Of a stretch of 64,000 nucleotides of DNA, positions 35,655-45,711 are shown piece after piece. The DNA is from Oligoflexia bacterium (GTDB taxonomy: Bacteria > Bdellovibrionota > Bacteriovoracia > Bacteriovoracales > Bacteriovoracaceae), in assembly GCA_015232355.1 (NCBI GenBank), contig JADFZW010000011.1, positions 1 to 64,000 of the forward strand. Direction: 5' to 3'. Positions within the stretch are counted from its first letter, which is position 1. Each line of letters opens with the position of its first letter. The position numbers and the translations under genes were made by a program. The notes beneath the pieces were generated by a model. That model was not told the origin of the DNA. It ran no database searches and saw only the letters and a list, made by a program, of their open reading frames with translations.

Positions 35655-35687
35655 TTTACAATTCATTTACAAATCATTTACAATTCA
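35655..35687 (-). repeat. 11-bp tandem repeat spanning the nuoB stop codon
   Basis: Three copies of TTTACAATTCA (one with a substitution) run in a row. The nuoB TGA (35674-35676) lies in the middle copy. The downstream copies fill most of the space before nuoCD. Confidence 0.85.
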
Positions 35688-36249
35688 TTATTCCCATTGC
35701 TTCTTCATAGGTTACTCTTTTTCCAATGCCATTGCCATTGCCATTTCCATTTCCATTTTCTGGTCTTGCGATTTCTCCACTGATAATTTTTTGAAGATAA
35801 AGAATTCCATACAATAATCCTTCAGGAATAGGAGGACATCCTGGAAGATAAACATCAACTGGTATTATTTGATCGATACCTTGAAGAACAGAGTAGGTAT
35901 TAAAAATTCCTCCAGAGGAAGCACAAACTCCCATGGAGATTACCCATTTTGGTTCTAACATTTGATCATAAATTGTTCGAAGAACTGGTGCCATCTTTGT
36001 GGTGATAGTTCCTGCTACAAGAAGCAGATCACTTTGTCTTGGAGAGAACCTGACTACTTCAGCTCCAAAACGAGAGAGATCATAGGTTGCAGAGAGAGTA
36101 GACATTAATTCTATTCCACAGCAGGAGGTTCCAAAGGGCATAGGCCAAAGAGAATTTTTTCTGGCCCATCCTACAGCTGTATCTAGTAAAGTGGTATAAA
36201 ATGCAGCATCTCCATTTTTTTCAATATTTTTATTTTGTAATTTGAACAT
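35674..36249 (-). CDS. nuoB: NADH-quinone oxidoreductase subunit B
   Basis: The 191-residue subunit carries cluster N2. It has adjacent cysteines in [10 protein letters not shown], a further Cys in VCASSGG and the [11 protein letters not shown] motif. Near the C-terminus a repeat-derived (Asn-Gly)5 run ([13 protein letters not shown]) replaces the ordinary short linker. Confidence 0.95.
   Translation of the reverse strand: MFKLQNKNIEKNGDAAFYTTLLDTAVGWARKNSLWPMPFGTSCCGIELMSTLSATYDLSRFGAEVVRFSPRQSDLLLVAGTITTKMAPVLRTIYDQMLEPKWVISMGVCASSGGIFNTYSVLQGIDQIIPVDVYLPGCPPIPEGLLYGILYLQKIISGEIARPENGNGNGNGNGIGKRVTYEEAMGIMNCK
35728..35762 (-). repeat. In-frame hexanucleotide repeat in nuoB (Asn-Gly tract)
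   Basis: Six consecutive hexamers of the type GGCAAT/GGAAAT (minus strand) encode alternating Asn and Gly close to the C-terminus of NuoB, outside the cluster-binding core. Confidence 0.9.
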
Positions 36250-36252
36250 AAA

Positions 36253-36296
36253 CTTAATCCCAGTTTAATCCCAATTTAATCCCAATTTAATCCCAA
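36253..36296 (-). repeat. 11-bp tandem repeat spanning the nuoA stop codon
   Basis: Four copies of TTTAATCCCAA (the last with two changes) are arranged head to tail. The nuoA stop (36287-36289) and its last two codons (Trp-Asp) lie in the copy first met in the direction of transcription. The other three copies form the whole nuoA-nuoB spacer, each repeating the stop. Confidence 0.92.
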
Positions 36297-36697
36297 TCAA
36301 AACCGCCACGCAATCTAACGTAAAAATATCCGACTAAAAGAATAATTGAAAAGATAATTATCTCTAAAATCATAAAAAGAGCATAACCTTGAGAGATAAA
36401 ATCTTTATATACAAGTGCCCAAGGAAACATTACTGCTACTTCTACATCAAACAAAAGGAAGATTATTGCAATCAAGTAATAGCGAACAGAAAATTGTTGT
36501 TTAGCATTTCCTTCTTTAGGAACACCACACTCATAGCTATCTCCTTTAATTGCAGGAATATTTTTTTCCTTTGGACGTTCTCCAAGTAAAGCATTCAAGA
36601 TTAAAATTATCGAAGTAATTAAGATTGAGAACAAGATTGTAATTGTAAATGCGAAGTAGATTAACGTAGAGTGAGAAAATAGCAGCGGGTTAGACAT
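36287..36697 (-). CDS. nuoA: NADH-quinone oxidoreductase subunit A
   Basis: The 136-residue membrane subunit has three helices with the conserved SYECGVPKEGNA loop and FDVEVAVMFPWA. A good GGAG lies upstream of the ATG. It is the first gene of the nuoA-N operon, which then runs to nuoN and on to galTK on the same strand. Confidence 0.95.
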   Translation of the reverse strand: MSNPLLFSHSTLIYFAFTITILFSILITSIILILNALLGERPKEKNIPAIKGDSYECGVPKEGNAKQQFSVRYYLIAIIFLLFDVEVAVMFPWALVYKDFISQGYALFMILEIIIFSIILLVGYFYVRLRGGFDWD

Positions 36698-37006
36698 TAC
36701 TTATATCTCCATCAAAATAACTATTAATTGTTAATTATATGATTGTATGATTGCATGAATTTAAATTTATCCTAATTAAATAAATTTGTACACGATCTTG
36801 GTTTAAGTGCTGTCACATTCTTAATGGTAGCAACAGCATCTCAAGTATCTTGATTACATAAAGTCAGAAAAACTAACTTATTCTTCAATAAATAACTAGA
36901 AATTCTACTAATCCTCAGCTAGGATTTCTTAGAAATTCTAGGATGCAAACAAATACATCAATATCTTTGATGGTGATTTAAATCATAAACGACTCCTCTT
37001 GCAACT
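36698..37006. other. Promoter region of the nuo operon and repeat debris
   Basis: There is no gene here. The stretch should hold the nuo promoter on the minus strand. Further out it contains a diverged half copy of the 67-bp palindromic element (36807-36845) and an imperfect inverted repeat of about 20 bp per arm around CTAGAAATTCTA (about 36887-36942). Confidence 0.5.
36807..36845 (+). repeat. Diverged partial copy of the 67-bp palindromic element
   Basis: GTGCTGTCACATTCTTAATGG is followed by TAGCAACAGCATCTC, which aligns with the left half of the element at 52948. The shared core is AATGGTAGCAACAGCAT. The right half is missing. Confidence 0.6.
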
Positions 37007-37097
37007 ATAGTCATCCACATAATGATTAAGGGGTAATGTTTGATTTTTTCCTCTAAGATTTTTAATCTTACCCATTAATCATTATGTGGATGACTAT
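37007..37097. repeat. 30-bp inverted repeat next to the broken ATPase gene
   Basis: The arms 37007-37036 and 37068-37097 are complementary over 30 bp with one mismatch (core GTCATCCACATAATGATTAA). They enclose about 31 nt. The right arm ends exactly where recognisable ATPase coding sequence resumes, so the structure may mark a deletion or insertion junction. Confidence 0.8.
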
Positions 37098-37663
37098 ATC
37101 ACTTGCTTTAAAAAGTGATATCGAAGTATCAAAGGACTTAATTATTTTTGATGAAATTCAAAACTGTCCTGGGGCCCTTACTAGTTTAAAATATTTTTGT
37201 GAAGATATTCCAGAACTTGCAATTTGTTGTGCAGGTTCTCTTCTGGGAATTAAGTTATCAAAAGAATCTTTTCCTATGGGAAAGGTAAATTTTCTAGAGA
37301 TGTATCCAATGACTTTTGAGGATTATCTTCAAGTAGTGGATCATCAAAGATAATCTTTTCAAACTCTACATATTTGATATTGGAATATTTGGCGCTATGC
37401 TTGGACTTAGTCCAGAAATCATTTTGAGACAAAACTATGGAACTGCCAAAGGATATTTTGCTGAAAATTTTGTTGCCTGCCTTTTAAAGTCTGCCCATGA
37501 TAATCACAAAAATCAGAATGGACCTTTTTCTTGGAATAATAAAAATCATGAAATTGAATTTATTATTAACATTGATGAAAATCTTGTACCAATTCAAGTT
37601 CAATCAAAGGCAAAAGTAAGTCATTATCCACTTTATGCAACGGAAGCAATTTTACGAGGATAA
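37098..37663 (+). pseudogene. Broken AAA ATPase of the DUF4143 family
   Basis: Two fragments remain. The first (to about 37353) encodes the Walker B segment and following helices (DLIIFDEIQNCPGALTSL, then AGSLLG and EMYPMTFEDYL) typical of these single-stranded ATPases. After a stop and frame change, the second (from about 37361) encodes KLYIFDIGIFGAMLGL, AENFVACLL and a C-terminal DUF4143 nuclease-like part (NNKNHEIEFII). The Walker A region and roughly 180 central codons are missing. The gene is therefore a decayed relic. Confidence 0.85.
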
Positions 37664-37689
37664 AATATAATTAAAAAAACGTATACGTT

Positions 37690-38826
37690 TTAGATGCCAA
37701 TAAATTTTTGAAGTTTTATCAATATGGCAGATATATTTAGTGACGAACGATTGTATCTGCAATTATCTTTATCTTTATTCTGAGGAATGCTGAAACAAGC
37801 ATTGCATAGTTTCTTTGATTTAAAATAATTTAGTGTGAAATTTCGTGCGAGCAATTTTTTTGCAACTGGATCAGTTAAATCTTCAAATTGCAAGTAAGCA
37901 CGTCCATTATAAATTTTTTTAGCTGTTCCAATATCGATATAATAGATTGTATTTCCGTTTAAGTGGTAGGAAATGTCGGTTTGTTTGTCGTGTCCTCTTA
38001 CTTGATCAAATCCTTTGCAAAATGGAGAGAAGCGATTTCGATTCCAAAAAATTCCAACTTTACTAAAATATTCGTTATTAGGAATAAATGAAAGATCATA
38101 AATTGAATTTTCTTCTTGTGCTTCTTTGGATGTTAGATCTATTTTAACTTTCGAATTAATCCAATCAACTAATTTGCTCGGATTAACGATATTGTCTTTA
38201 TTATTTCGTTGATATTCTTTACAAATATCTTCACTAATACCTGCATGAGTTACTACTACTTGTTTTTTTTCTCCTTTGATATCTGTATATTCAAAGTAAT
38301 AAGCTGATGTTAGATTATCGTTTTTTAAATCTGTCTGCATTCTCAATTTAAATAAATCAAATGTATCATCACCTTTGTAATACATCCAAGTATTTCCTCC
38401 ATTTCGTTTGGACATCATTTTAGAGTAAGAATTACCGTGCAAAACAAGCATTTCATGATTTCCAATTAGACGAATGACTTTACTACCATTTGTGTTTGCT
38501 GAAGTTGTAACGTTAATGTATGTTTGCAATTCACTAATCAGTTGATAAACTTCTAAACTATATGGATCACGATCGATATAATCACCTACAAATACCAAAC
38601 ATGTTTCTTTAGGTGGTGGAAATTTAAAACTTAGATCATCATTTAAAAATTCAGCATCAACAAGATAATCACGTAGACCGGAGATGTTCCCATGTAAATC
38701 TCCTATAAGAATATGTTTTTTACAAACGGCATATGCATTATTACTATCACCTAAACCTAAAGTAGTTAAAGTTAATAGTAAGAAAATGAAAAATACAAAA
38801 CCTGAGTAATAACTGTATTTGTACAT
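37690..38826 (-). CDS. Secreted calcineurin-like metallophosphatase
   Basis: The 378-residue protein has a signal peptide (to about residue 33) and the full metallophosphoesterase motif set: GDLHGN, GDYIDRD, GNHE, THAG and GHDKQTD. This arrangement is close to PPP-type or bis(5'-nucleosyl)-tetraphosphatase-like enzymes. The signal sequence means it acts outside the cytoplasm, so the substrate is probably an extracellular phosphomonoester or phosphoprotein, which is unknown. It lies in an accessory stretch among other secreted proteins. Confidence 0.87.
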   Translation of the reverse strand: MYKYSYYSGFVFFIFLLLTLTTLGLGDSNNAYAVCKKHILIGDLHGNISGLRDYLVDAEFLNDDLSFKFPPPKETCLVFVGDYIDRDPYSLEVYQLISELQTYINVTTSANTNGSKVIRLIGNHEMLVLHGNSYSKMMSKRNGGNTWMYYKGDDTFDLFKLRMQTDLKNDNLTSAYYFEYTDIKGEKKQVVVTHAGISEDICKEYQRNNKDNIVNPSKLVDWINSKVKIDLTSKEAQEENSIYDLSFIPNNEYFSKVGIFWNRNRFSPFCKGFDQVRGHDKQTDISYHLNGNTIYYIDIGTAKKIYNGRAYLQFEDLTDPVAKKLLARNFTLNYFKSKKLCNACFSIPQNKDKDNCRYNRSSLNISAILIKLQKFIGI

Positions 38827-39193
38827 TGTGAAATGTTCCTGTTTAAGAAATAATTATTAAATAATTATAATATAATTTTGATATTATATTATTTTACTAC
38901 AGGTATAGTCATTGATGATCTAATTATTATTGAATAAATTACTTCTTAAAAAAAAGAATCGTTTGTGTTGATATTTTCAATGTTTAGTTATGTTTAGTTA
39001 TGTTTAGTTATGCTTAGTTAATAAAAATAAATAAATGGATTTTATTTAATTATGCCAACAAAAGAAGCGTGATCATCTTTATTTTTATGTATTATGTATT
39101 CGTACGTATTAAATAATTTTATATAATATCACTTAAGTTAATACTTGAGTGGACGATATACAACCAACAAGATAAGTATGATCAATTAAATTT
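38827..39193. other. Divergent intergenic region
   Basis: The region separates two divergently transcribed secreted-protein genes and should hold both promoters. It contains four tandem copies of a 10-mer (38981-39020). No gene is seen. Confidence 0.5.
38981..39020 (+). repeat. 10-bp tandem repeat, four copies
   Basis: TGTTTAGTTA occurs three times exactly and then once as TGCTTAGTTA. It lies between divergent promoters, so copy-number change could alter promoter spacing. Confidence 0.9.
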
Positions 39194-40126
39194 ATGGATA
39201 TATCAAAAATGTCATCATTATATTTCAAACAATTAAAAGTAATTCTTAGACTACTGCTTTTATTTATTTTATTTACTTTAATATCACGTGATCTTTTGGC
39301 ATTACAAGAAGGAGGGAGTAGCTATTTAAAAGTATCTGCCCATGATTTAAATACTTTTATTGAAAAATATTTCGAAGTTGTTGATGGTAATAGCACTCTT
39401 GAAAATGCCCAATTGATATTCATTGGAGATATCGATCACACTGATGAAGATCAGACAAAGAATCGCGCAGATCTTATCTTGAAATTACTCTCATATTATA
39501 CTAATTATACTAATGCTCCGTACGTTAGTGTATTATTAGAGGGAGTGGATAGTGGTGATCTAGGGCAAGAGTTTTTTAAAGAAAATTTTCAAAAAATATC
39601 TAAAATATTTAAGTTAGATCAAAAACAAATTGAGACAGAAATGAAGAATAAGTTAGTTATGGGGTTTTGGGATCATGGAGAACATTTGCTCAACACTCGC
39701 TCACGATTGCAAGATATTATCAAAGGACTTGATAGTTTAAATAAAGGTACAACAACAAGTGAAATTATAAATTCGTGTGCAAATGCTAATAAAACGCTGT
39801 CTACACTAGAAATGAACAGAAATATAAACATGCAAGAAGTAATCAATAAAATCCTTGAAGTCGATAAGAAAAATGTAGGAAAAATAGTTGTGATTGCAGG
39901 TGATAATCATTTTGTTACATCAAAAGGTATTTTAATGTACAAATTGATTTTGGGAATCGAGAAAAAAAGCTTTGTCTATCTTCGAAGTCGCAAGATGGCC
40001 ACAACAAAACTAAAAGAATATCTTGAAAAAATAGAGTCAGATGATGTAGTAGATAAAAAATTTACTCATACAAATCCAAATATTTTACTTCTGCAAATAA
40101 AAGAAAAACTTGATAAACAAAAATAA
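39194..40126 (+). CDS. Secreted protein resembling the TraB/ChaN/EreA fold
   Basis: The 310-residue protein has an N-terminal signal segment (hydrophobic to about residue 36). Conserved patches are spaced as in the TIKI/TraB/ChaN/EreA superfamily: FIGDIDHTDEDQTKNR near the start, LLEGVD, FWDHGEH, then EMNRNINM and IAGDNHF near the end. In that group these acidic and His residues bind metal or haem, or act in hydrolysis. No clear RBS is seen before the ATG, so the start is uncertain (an ATG 15 nt downstream is an alternative). The assignment is by motif pattern only. Confidence 0.55.
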   Translation: MDISKMSSLYFKQLKVILRLLLLFILFTLISRDLLALQEGGSSYLKVSAHDLNTFIEKYFEVVDGNSTLENAQLIFIGDIDHTDEDQTKNRADLILKLLSYYTNYTNAPYVSVLLEGVDSGDLGQEFFKENFQKISKIFKLDQKQIETEMKNKLVMGFWDHGEHLLNTRSRLQDIIKGLDSLNKGTTTSEIINSCANANKTLSTLEMNRNINMQEVINKILEVDKKNVGKIVVIAGDNHFVTSKGILMYKLILGIEKKSFVYLRSRKMATTKLKEYLEKIESDDVVDKKFTHTNPNILLLQIKEKLDKQK

Positions 40127-40163
40127 AGGCCTTGTTAGGGTGCTAACGGCTAACGGGCCAACG

Positions 40164-40230
40164 GTGCCACTTTACCTTTGGTAGCTCTATAGCAACTAAT
40201 GTACTGTTGCTACCATTTGGAGCCTGGTAC
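40164..40230 (-). repeat. 67-bp palindromic element, reverse orientation
   Basis: The reverse complement matches the element at 52948-53014 over its full 67 nt. The shared core is AATGGTAGCAACAG, and the end GGTAAAGTGGCAC is the same. Both copies can fold into a long imperfect hairpin. It lies between the convergent ends of the TraB-like gene and the AAA ATPase. Confidence 0.85.
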
Positions 40231-40245
40231 ATTTCCCATTTCCAT

Positions 40246-41412
40246 TTAAAATAATTTATATCGCAATAAAAATTCTCTCATAAATGGATCTGCAATTCGA
40301 TAAGAAAATTCTTCACTTTGATTTAATTGCCTGCTAACAATTGAATTATCTAAAAAGTTTTGTATTATATCTGATACGCCTGTTTTTGAGACATCTGGAA
40401 TTTCTCGTAGGAAATTTTTCCCAGTAATGGCCACAACTTCTCCTGTTTTAGCGAGTGCCAGCAGTACTTTTTTTGGATTTTTTTTAAATTGAATAAAATT
40501 ATTCTCGTAGATTGAACGAGATTTATCAATAAATTCTTTTATCTTAGAATCAATAATTTTTTGATCAATTGTTCTAATTGAAGTATCTCTTGCGATGAAA
40601 TCACAAAAACGATTTATCGATTCAGGAATTCTATTGAGCTTATCTTGAAGATATTGTGAATTTGGAGAATTGATGTGTTGATTTACTTGCTTGAAACGCT
40701 GATTTAAATAATTAGTATATTGTTCATATTCAATAGGATGAATTTCTAAAGCAAATCCCCAAGAATAAAATGGCGCTTTTGGTTTGTCGAAAATTTTGCT
40801 TAATAAATGTTGTTTTGAACCTAAGATCACTACTGGAATTTTAGAAGATAAATTTTGTAAGGCATTTCTTAGTTTAGCTTCTGCTCTTTTAATTTTTGCT
40901 ATTTCCTGAAATTCATCTAGTACGATAAGAAATTCCATTTTCTTATTTTTATGTAATCGATTGATGTTTTCAAAAATAATTTCGAAATCTACCACATCAT
41001 CATTTTTTTCTGTTTTTATACTAAACTCTCCGATACCATCACCGCTAGTTGCTGGTTGCCACACAGGGCGAATGTTTTTTAAGGATTTGGCCCACTCCAT
41101 TCCTTTGTCAAAGAAGGATTTTTTATTTGAAAATGCCATATTAAAACTTTTGGTTAATTCAGAGGAGATATCGTCTATGGTATCAACACTAAATAAATCT
41201 GTATAAATAACAACTCTTTTGGAATAATTTTCTTTTTCCCATTTTTTTGCAATAATATTTTTAATTAGAGATGTTTTTCCAAAATTTCTTGGGCCAAAAA
41301 TTTTAACACAATTTCCTGATTGAATATGCTCATAGAGCACTTCTTGTTCTTTTGAAAAATTACAAAAATCTTTTTCCTCAATTAATCGATCATATTCGAA
41401 ATATTTTTTCAC
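40246..41412 (-). CDS. AAA ATPase, Orc1/Cdc6-like archaeal ATPase type
   Basis: The 388-residue protein has Walker A GPRNFGKTS at about residues 39-47 and Walker B FLIVLDEFQEI, followed by a sensor-1-like VILGSKQ. A C-terminal winged-helix-like region (about 300-388) follows. The layout matches the AAA_14/'archaeal ATPase' group often found in mobile or accessory DNA. The start is a GTG (41412), since no suitable ATG is available. The target is unknown. Its neighbours are a decayed relative (37098) and repeat elements. Confidence 0.8.
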   Translation of the reverse strand: MKKYFEYDRLIEEKDFCNFSKEQEVLYEHIQSGNCVKIFGPRNFGKTSLIKNIIAKKWEKENYSKRVVIYTDLFSVDTIDDISSELTKSFNMAFSNKKSFFDKGMEWAKSLKNIRPVWQPATSGDGIGEFSIKTEKNDDVVDFEIIFENINRLHKNKKMEFLIVLDEFQEIAKIKRAEAKLRNALQNLSSKIPVVILGSKQHLLSKIFDKPKAPFYSWGFALEIHPIEYEQYTNYLNQRFKQVNQHINSPNSQYLQDKLNRIPESINRFCDFIARDTSIRTIDQKIIDSKIKEFIDKSRSIYENNFIQFKKNPKKVLLALAKTGEVVAITGKNFLREIPDVSKTGVSDIIQNFLDNSIVSRQLNQSEEFSYRIADPFMREFLLRYKLF

Positions 41413-41472
41413 AGAGATACCTATGTTAAAAAAAATTAATAACTTTTAAAGTTAATCGTATTTTTTTGAAGT

Positions 41473-41519
41473 GGTCAAGCAAAACTGGTCAAGTAAAACT
41501 TGTCCAGTTTTACTTGACC
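41473..41519. repeat. 16-bp inverted repeat with a nested hairpin
   Basis: The arms GGTCAAGCAAAACTGG (41473-41488) and 41504-41519 pair with one mismatch. The 15-nt loop repeats the arm motif and can itself fold (AAGT/ACTT). On the minus strand it lies downstream of the gene at 41584 and upstream of the ATPase. It could be a terminator-like stem, but no T-run follows. Confidence 0.6.
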
Positions 41520-41583
41520 GAACGAGAAGTAGGTGCAGATATTAGTCTAGGTGTTTTTTTTGAATATAGTTAAAAAGTATTTT

Positions 41584-42042
41584 TTAAAGAGTACATTCAA
41601 TTGCACGTTTGGCATCAGTGTAGTGTTTATCCCAATCATAACCCTCGTCGGTAGTACCACTGATTGTACTAATTCTTCCATTTGCTAGTTCGGACATTTG
41701 ATCTTTATTAAAGTAAACAGAAGTGTTGGCCTCACTACCCCAGAGTCTTAAAACCACTTGATTGCCTTCAAGTGAAACGTATCCACCATCTGCTCCCTCG
41801 AAGCGGCCAATTCCACTAAAAGAGATATTGCTTCCATTGCTACTAATGCCACTAAATGAGATGTGGTCAGCTAAAAGAGCTTGTTCTTCACCTTGTCTTC
41901 TTTCTCCAACGAAAAGAATACTTACAACTTTGCAGTTTAAGGTGTTAGGTAATGATGAATTTGTTTGAGCGTAGACGTTGAGTGTGAGTGTGAGTGTGCA
42001 TAGGAATGATAGAAATAAAACTAATGTTACTAATACTTTCAT
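41584..42042 (-). CDS. Small secreted protein of unknown function
   Basis: The 152-residue protein has a clear signal peptide (cleavage expected after NVYAQ) and a good AAGGAG RBS. The mature part is probably beta-rich, with a Ser/Gly stretch (FSGISSNGSNISFSGIG) and two cysteines, one near the N-terminus and one close to the C-terminus, which may form a disulfide. I do not recognise a family. Confidence 0.7.
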   Translation of the reverse strand: MKVLVTLVLFLSFLCTLTLTLNVYAQTNSSLPNTLNCKVVSILFVGERRQGEEQALLADHISFSGISSNGSNISFSGIGRFEGADGGYVSLEGNQVVLRLWGSEANTSVYFNKDQMSELANGRISTISGTTDEGYDWDKHYTDAKRAIECTL

Positions 42043-42244
42043 GTTTGATCTCCTTAGGTAGTTAAAAAAATATTAAATTTTTGTTGTGTTGGAATATAAT
42101 GAAATTCAATATAGAAAGCAAGAATAAGTTATTAGAATATTATTAAGAGTATATGAAAGTATCACTAGAGTATTATAAAGGTATTATGAAAGTATTATGA
42201 ACGTATTAATTTGAGATTACTATTTTGAAATTATTACATGGATG

Positions 42245-43353
<1,109 letters not shown>

Positions 43354-43393
43354 TTAATATTTTAATATCTTAATATTTTAATGTTTTTTTGTT

Positions 43394-43933
43394 TTAAAAA
43401 TTTAAATGTAATAATATTGGATATTGATTGATAATCATAGATGCTATGAAATTCTTTTTATTGTCTGAATCTCTTACATCGACCTTGTTTATATTTTCGA
43501 TGACCTTAATGAAACTTATTTTCATACATTCAGGGATACTTAGATTGCGCTGGGGTTTACTCCCATATATTTCATTTAAAATATTGGCACTTAAAATATT
43601 TAAAATCTCTTTAGCACTGTCGCCATCTTTGCAACATTGATTAATATCAACTTCATCGATATCTTTTCCAAGTAGATTTGCTTCGATTTCTACAGCACAA
43701 TCGACACTTAAATATAAAGTGAATGTTCCATTTTTATTATCACAAACGAAATTCATCTTAATACATAAGTAATCTTTATCTTGTAAGTTGTTTTCTTTTT
43801 TTAATTTTTTCAAATAAGCAAATATATCATCTTCAGGCAAGGGATCTAAAAATAAAAAAGAGTGTTGTTCTAAAATATTTAGCAATGAGTTTTTTAGTAT
43901 TTCACATATATTTACATTGGTATTTGGGCCCAT
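43394..43933 (-). CDS. CheX-like chemotaxis phosphatase
   Basis: The 179-residue protein sits directly after cheY. It shows the CheC/CheX/FliY helix pattern near residue 110 (AKEILNILSANILNEIYG), with the acidic and Asn residues that in CheX dephosphorylate CheY-P. The N-terminal half is divergent. No CheZ is encoded in the operon, so this is the best candidate CheY-P phosphatase. Confidence 0.65.
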   Translation of the reverse strand: MGPNTNVNICEILKNSLLNILEQHSFLFLDPLPEDDIFAYLKKLKKENNLQDKDYLCIKMNFVCDNKNGTFTLYLSVDCAVEIEANLLGKDIDEVDINQCCKDGDSAKEILNILSANILNEIYGSKPQRNLSIPECMKISFIKVIENINKVDVRDSDNKKNFIASMIINQYPILLHLNF

Positions 43934-43955
43934 TGTTTTTGTCCTTTTATATTTT

Positions 43956-44387
43956 TTATTTCTGATATAACCCTTTTATTATATCGTAAACGTTATTTAA
44001 CATCTCAGGGGTAAAGGGTTTTTTTAATATATATTTTACTCCTAAAGAGTTTATTTTATCTATTCGTTCTTTGTCATTTAAGGAAGAGGTTATCACTACT
44101 TGTAAATTATTTAAAATGCCCATCTGTTGTAATTTTTCCAAGAGAGTAATTCCATTCATTTCTGGCATATTGATATCTAAGAATAAAAGATTTATTTGAT
44201 TAGTTTTTATATTTTTTATTATCTCGAGCGCCTCATTTCCATTGGCGGCCGAAGCGATATCATTTTCTTGAATATTCCCAGAGGTTAATAATATTTTCGC
44301 TACATAATTTCTTCCCACTCGGGAGTCATCAACAATTAATATTTTCACATCACTTACTCCTGTTGCTGTTCCTGTTCTTGAAATCAA
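43956..44387 (-). CDS. cheY: CheY response regulator
   Basis: The 143-residue protein is a single receiver domain: acidic pair in IVDDSRVG, phosphoacceptor in LFLDINMPEMNG, Ser/Thr in ITSS and Lys in KKPF. It carries a phosphosignal from CheA, presumably to the flagellar motor. Its start overlaps the cheD stop as ATGA. Confidence 0.88.
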   Translation of the reverse strand: MISRTGTATGVSDVKILIVDDSRVGRNYVAKILLTSGNIQENDIASAANGNEALEIIKNIKTNQINLLFLDINMPEMNGITLLEKLQQMGILNNLQVVITSSLNDKERIDKINSLGVKYILKKPFTPEMLNNVYDIIKGLYQK

Positions 44388-44875
44388 ATTTCATGTACAA
44401 TTTTGTTATCTGTTCGTACTGTAGTTTTTCCACTATCCATATATAAAAACATGGTTTTGGCACTTCTGCCGCCAATTAATTCTCCTTTGATTAAGATATC
44501 ATTTTTCCATAAAATTTTTCTAGCTATAGCATAGTTTCTTTCGCCAATACGAAAAACTCCATGATCGTCTAAAGGAGTTCCACAACCAGTAATTTTGCAA
44601 ATTAAATTTTTCTTAACGGCCCCCATCTCAAACATCTTTTGTAACATTAACACCATTCCGGTATCGACATACATAAAAGGACTGTTCTTTGCTTTTTCAG
44701 GATCATTAGTGGAAAGCGGTAACATACAATGAATCATACCACCAATAATATTTACAGGATCGTAGAGAGTGACTCCCACACATGAACCAAGAGAATATGT
44801 TACTAGGGTAATTTCTTTATTGTTGCTCACGATACAATCAGAAATTCCCAGGACAATGTTATTACGATCATTCAT
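44384..44875 (-). CDS. cheD: Chemoreceptor glutamine deamidase CheD
   Basis: The 163-residue protein deamidates receptor glutamines and, in other species, partners with CheC. The catalytic Cys in LGSCVGVTLYDP and His in GGMIHCMLP are present, as is the downstream Thr-containing GCGTPLDD. It lies 2 nt from cheR and overlaps cheY. Confidence 0.92.
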   Translation of the reverse strand: MNDRNNIVLGISDCIVSNNKEITLVTYSLGSCVGVTLYDPVNIIGGMIHCMLPLSTNDPEKAKNSPFMYVDTGMVLMLQKMFEMGAVKKNLICKITGCGTPLDDHGVFRIGERNYAIARKILWKNDILIKGELIGGRSAKTMFLYMDSGKTTVRTDNKIVHEI

Positions 44876-44877
44876 TG

Positions 44878-45687
44878 TTATGATCCTCTTTTAAGATAAA
44901 TAGAAGGTTGAACCATTTCTAAGGGTATATTTAATCCGGAGAGAGATTCAGAGTGACCTACCATTAAATATCCTCCTATTCGAAGCAAGCGATGAATCTC
45001 TCTTAATAGTTTTGCACGAACGTGATTATCAAAATAAATCATAACATTTCTACAAAAGACTATATCAAATGGTCCTTTCATCGGAAAGGGAGTAGAGGAG
45101 AGATTGATTCTGCTAAAGACAATAAATCTTTTAAGAGTTTCATTTATTACAAATTGATTATAATCATCTTTTGAAAGAGAGAGGTAGTTTTGTCCCTGCA
45201 TATTTACGGGAATATTTTTCAAATTGTCTTTGTGATATTGTCCTTTTTTAGCAATCTCTAAAACACGAGAAGAAATATCAGTGGCCAAAATTTTAAAATC
45301 AAGTGATTTGAGATTAAGAGTATTGGCAGCGGTCATAATCATACTATAGGGTTCTTCTCCACTGGAAGAAGCGGCAGACCAAATTCTAAATTTAGTCTGC
45401 CCCTCATCGATAGAAACATTTAAAATTTTTTTTAAGAAATCAAAGTGCTCGCTCTCTCTGAAAAAATGAGTAACGTTAGTGGATATTGCATCTAAAAAAA
45501 ATCCCCACTCTTCATTTCCTTGATTACTTTCTAGTAAACGTAAATATTGAGTACACTCATTTAATCCCAATGCACGCATACGTTTACCAATTCTTGCTTG
45601 TACAAGTGTTTCTTTACCTTCATTTAAATTGATACCACTCTTTTGGTAAATCAATTCCTGAAAACGAGCAAATGTTTTGTTATCCAT
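44878..45687 (-). CDS. cheR: Chemotaxis protein methyltransferase CheR
   Basis: The 269-residue SAM-dependent enzyme methylates receptor glutamates. It has the N-terminal helical domain, RESEHFDFL, the SAM motif WSAASSSGEEPYSMIM and CRNVMIYFD. It is followed closely by cheD and lies between the operon's receptor gene and cheD. Confidence 0.95.
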   Translation of the reverse strand: MDNKTFARFQELIYQKSGINLNEGKETLVQARIGKRMRALGLNECTQYLRLLESNQGNEEWGFFLDAISTNVTHFFRESEHFDFLKKILNVSIDEGQTKFRIWSAASSSGEEPYSMIMTAANTLNLKSLDFKILATDISSRVLEIAKKGQYHKDNLKNIPVNMQGQNYLSLSKDDYNQFVINETLKRFIVFSRINLSSTPFPMKGPFDIVFCRNVMIYFDNHVRAKLLREIHRLLRIGGYLMVGHSESLSGLNIPLEMVQPSIYLKRGS

Positions 45688-45711
45688 TATGATCAGTACA
45701 ACCTATTAAAA

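Noticed and set aside
38981-39020. Tandem 10-mers considered as a CRISPR or origin iteron array
   Set aside because: The units are contiguous without spacers, far too short for CRISPR, and no replication gene or DnaA-box cluster is nearby.
40246-41412. AAA ATPase considered as part of a defence system
   Set aside because: It stands alone, with no nuclease, toxin or restriction partner beside it; only repeats and secreted proteins are adjacent.
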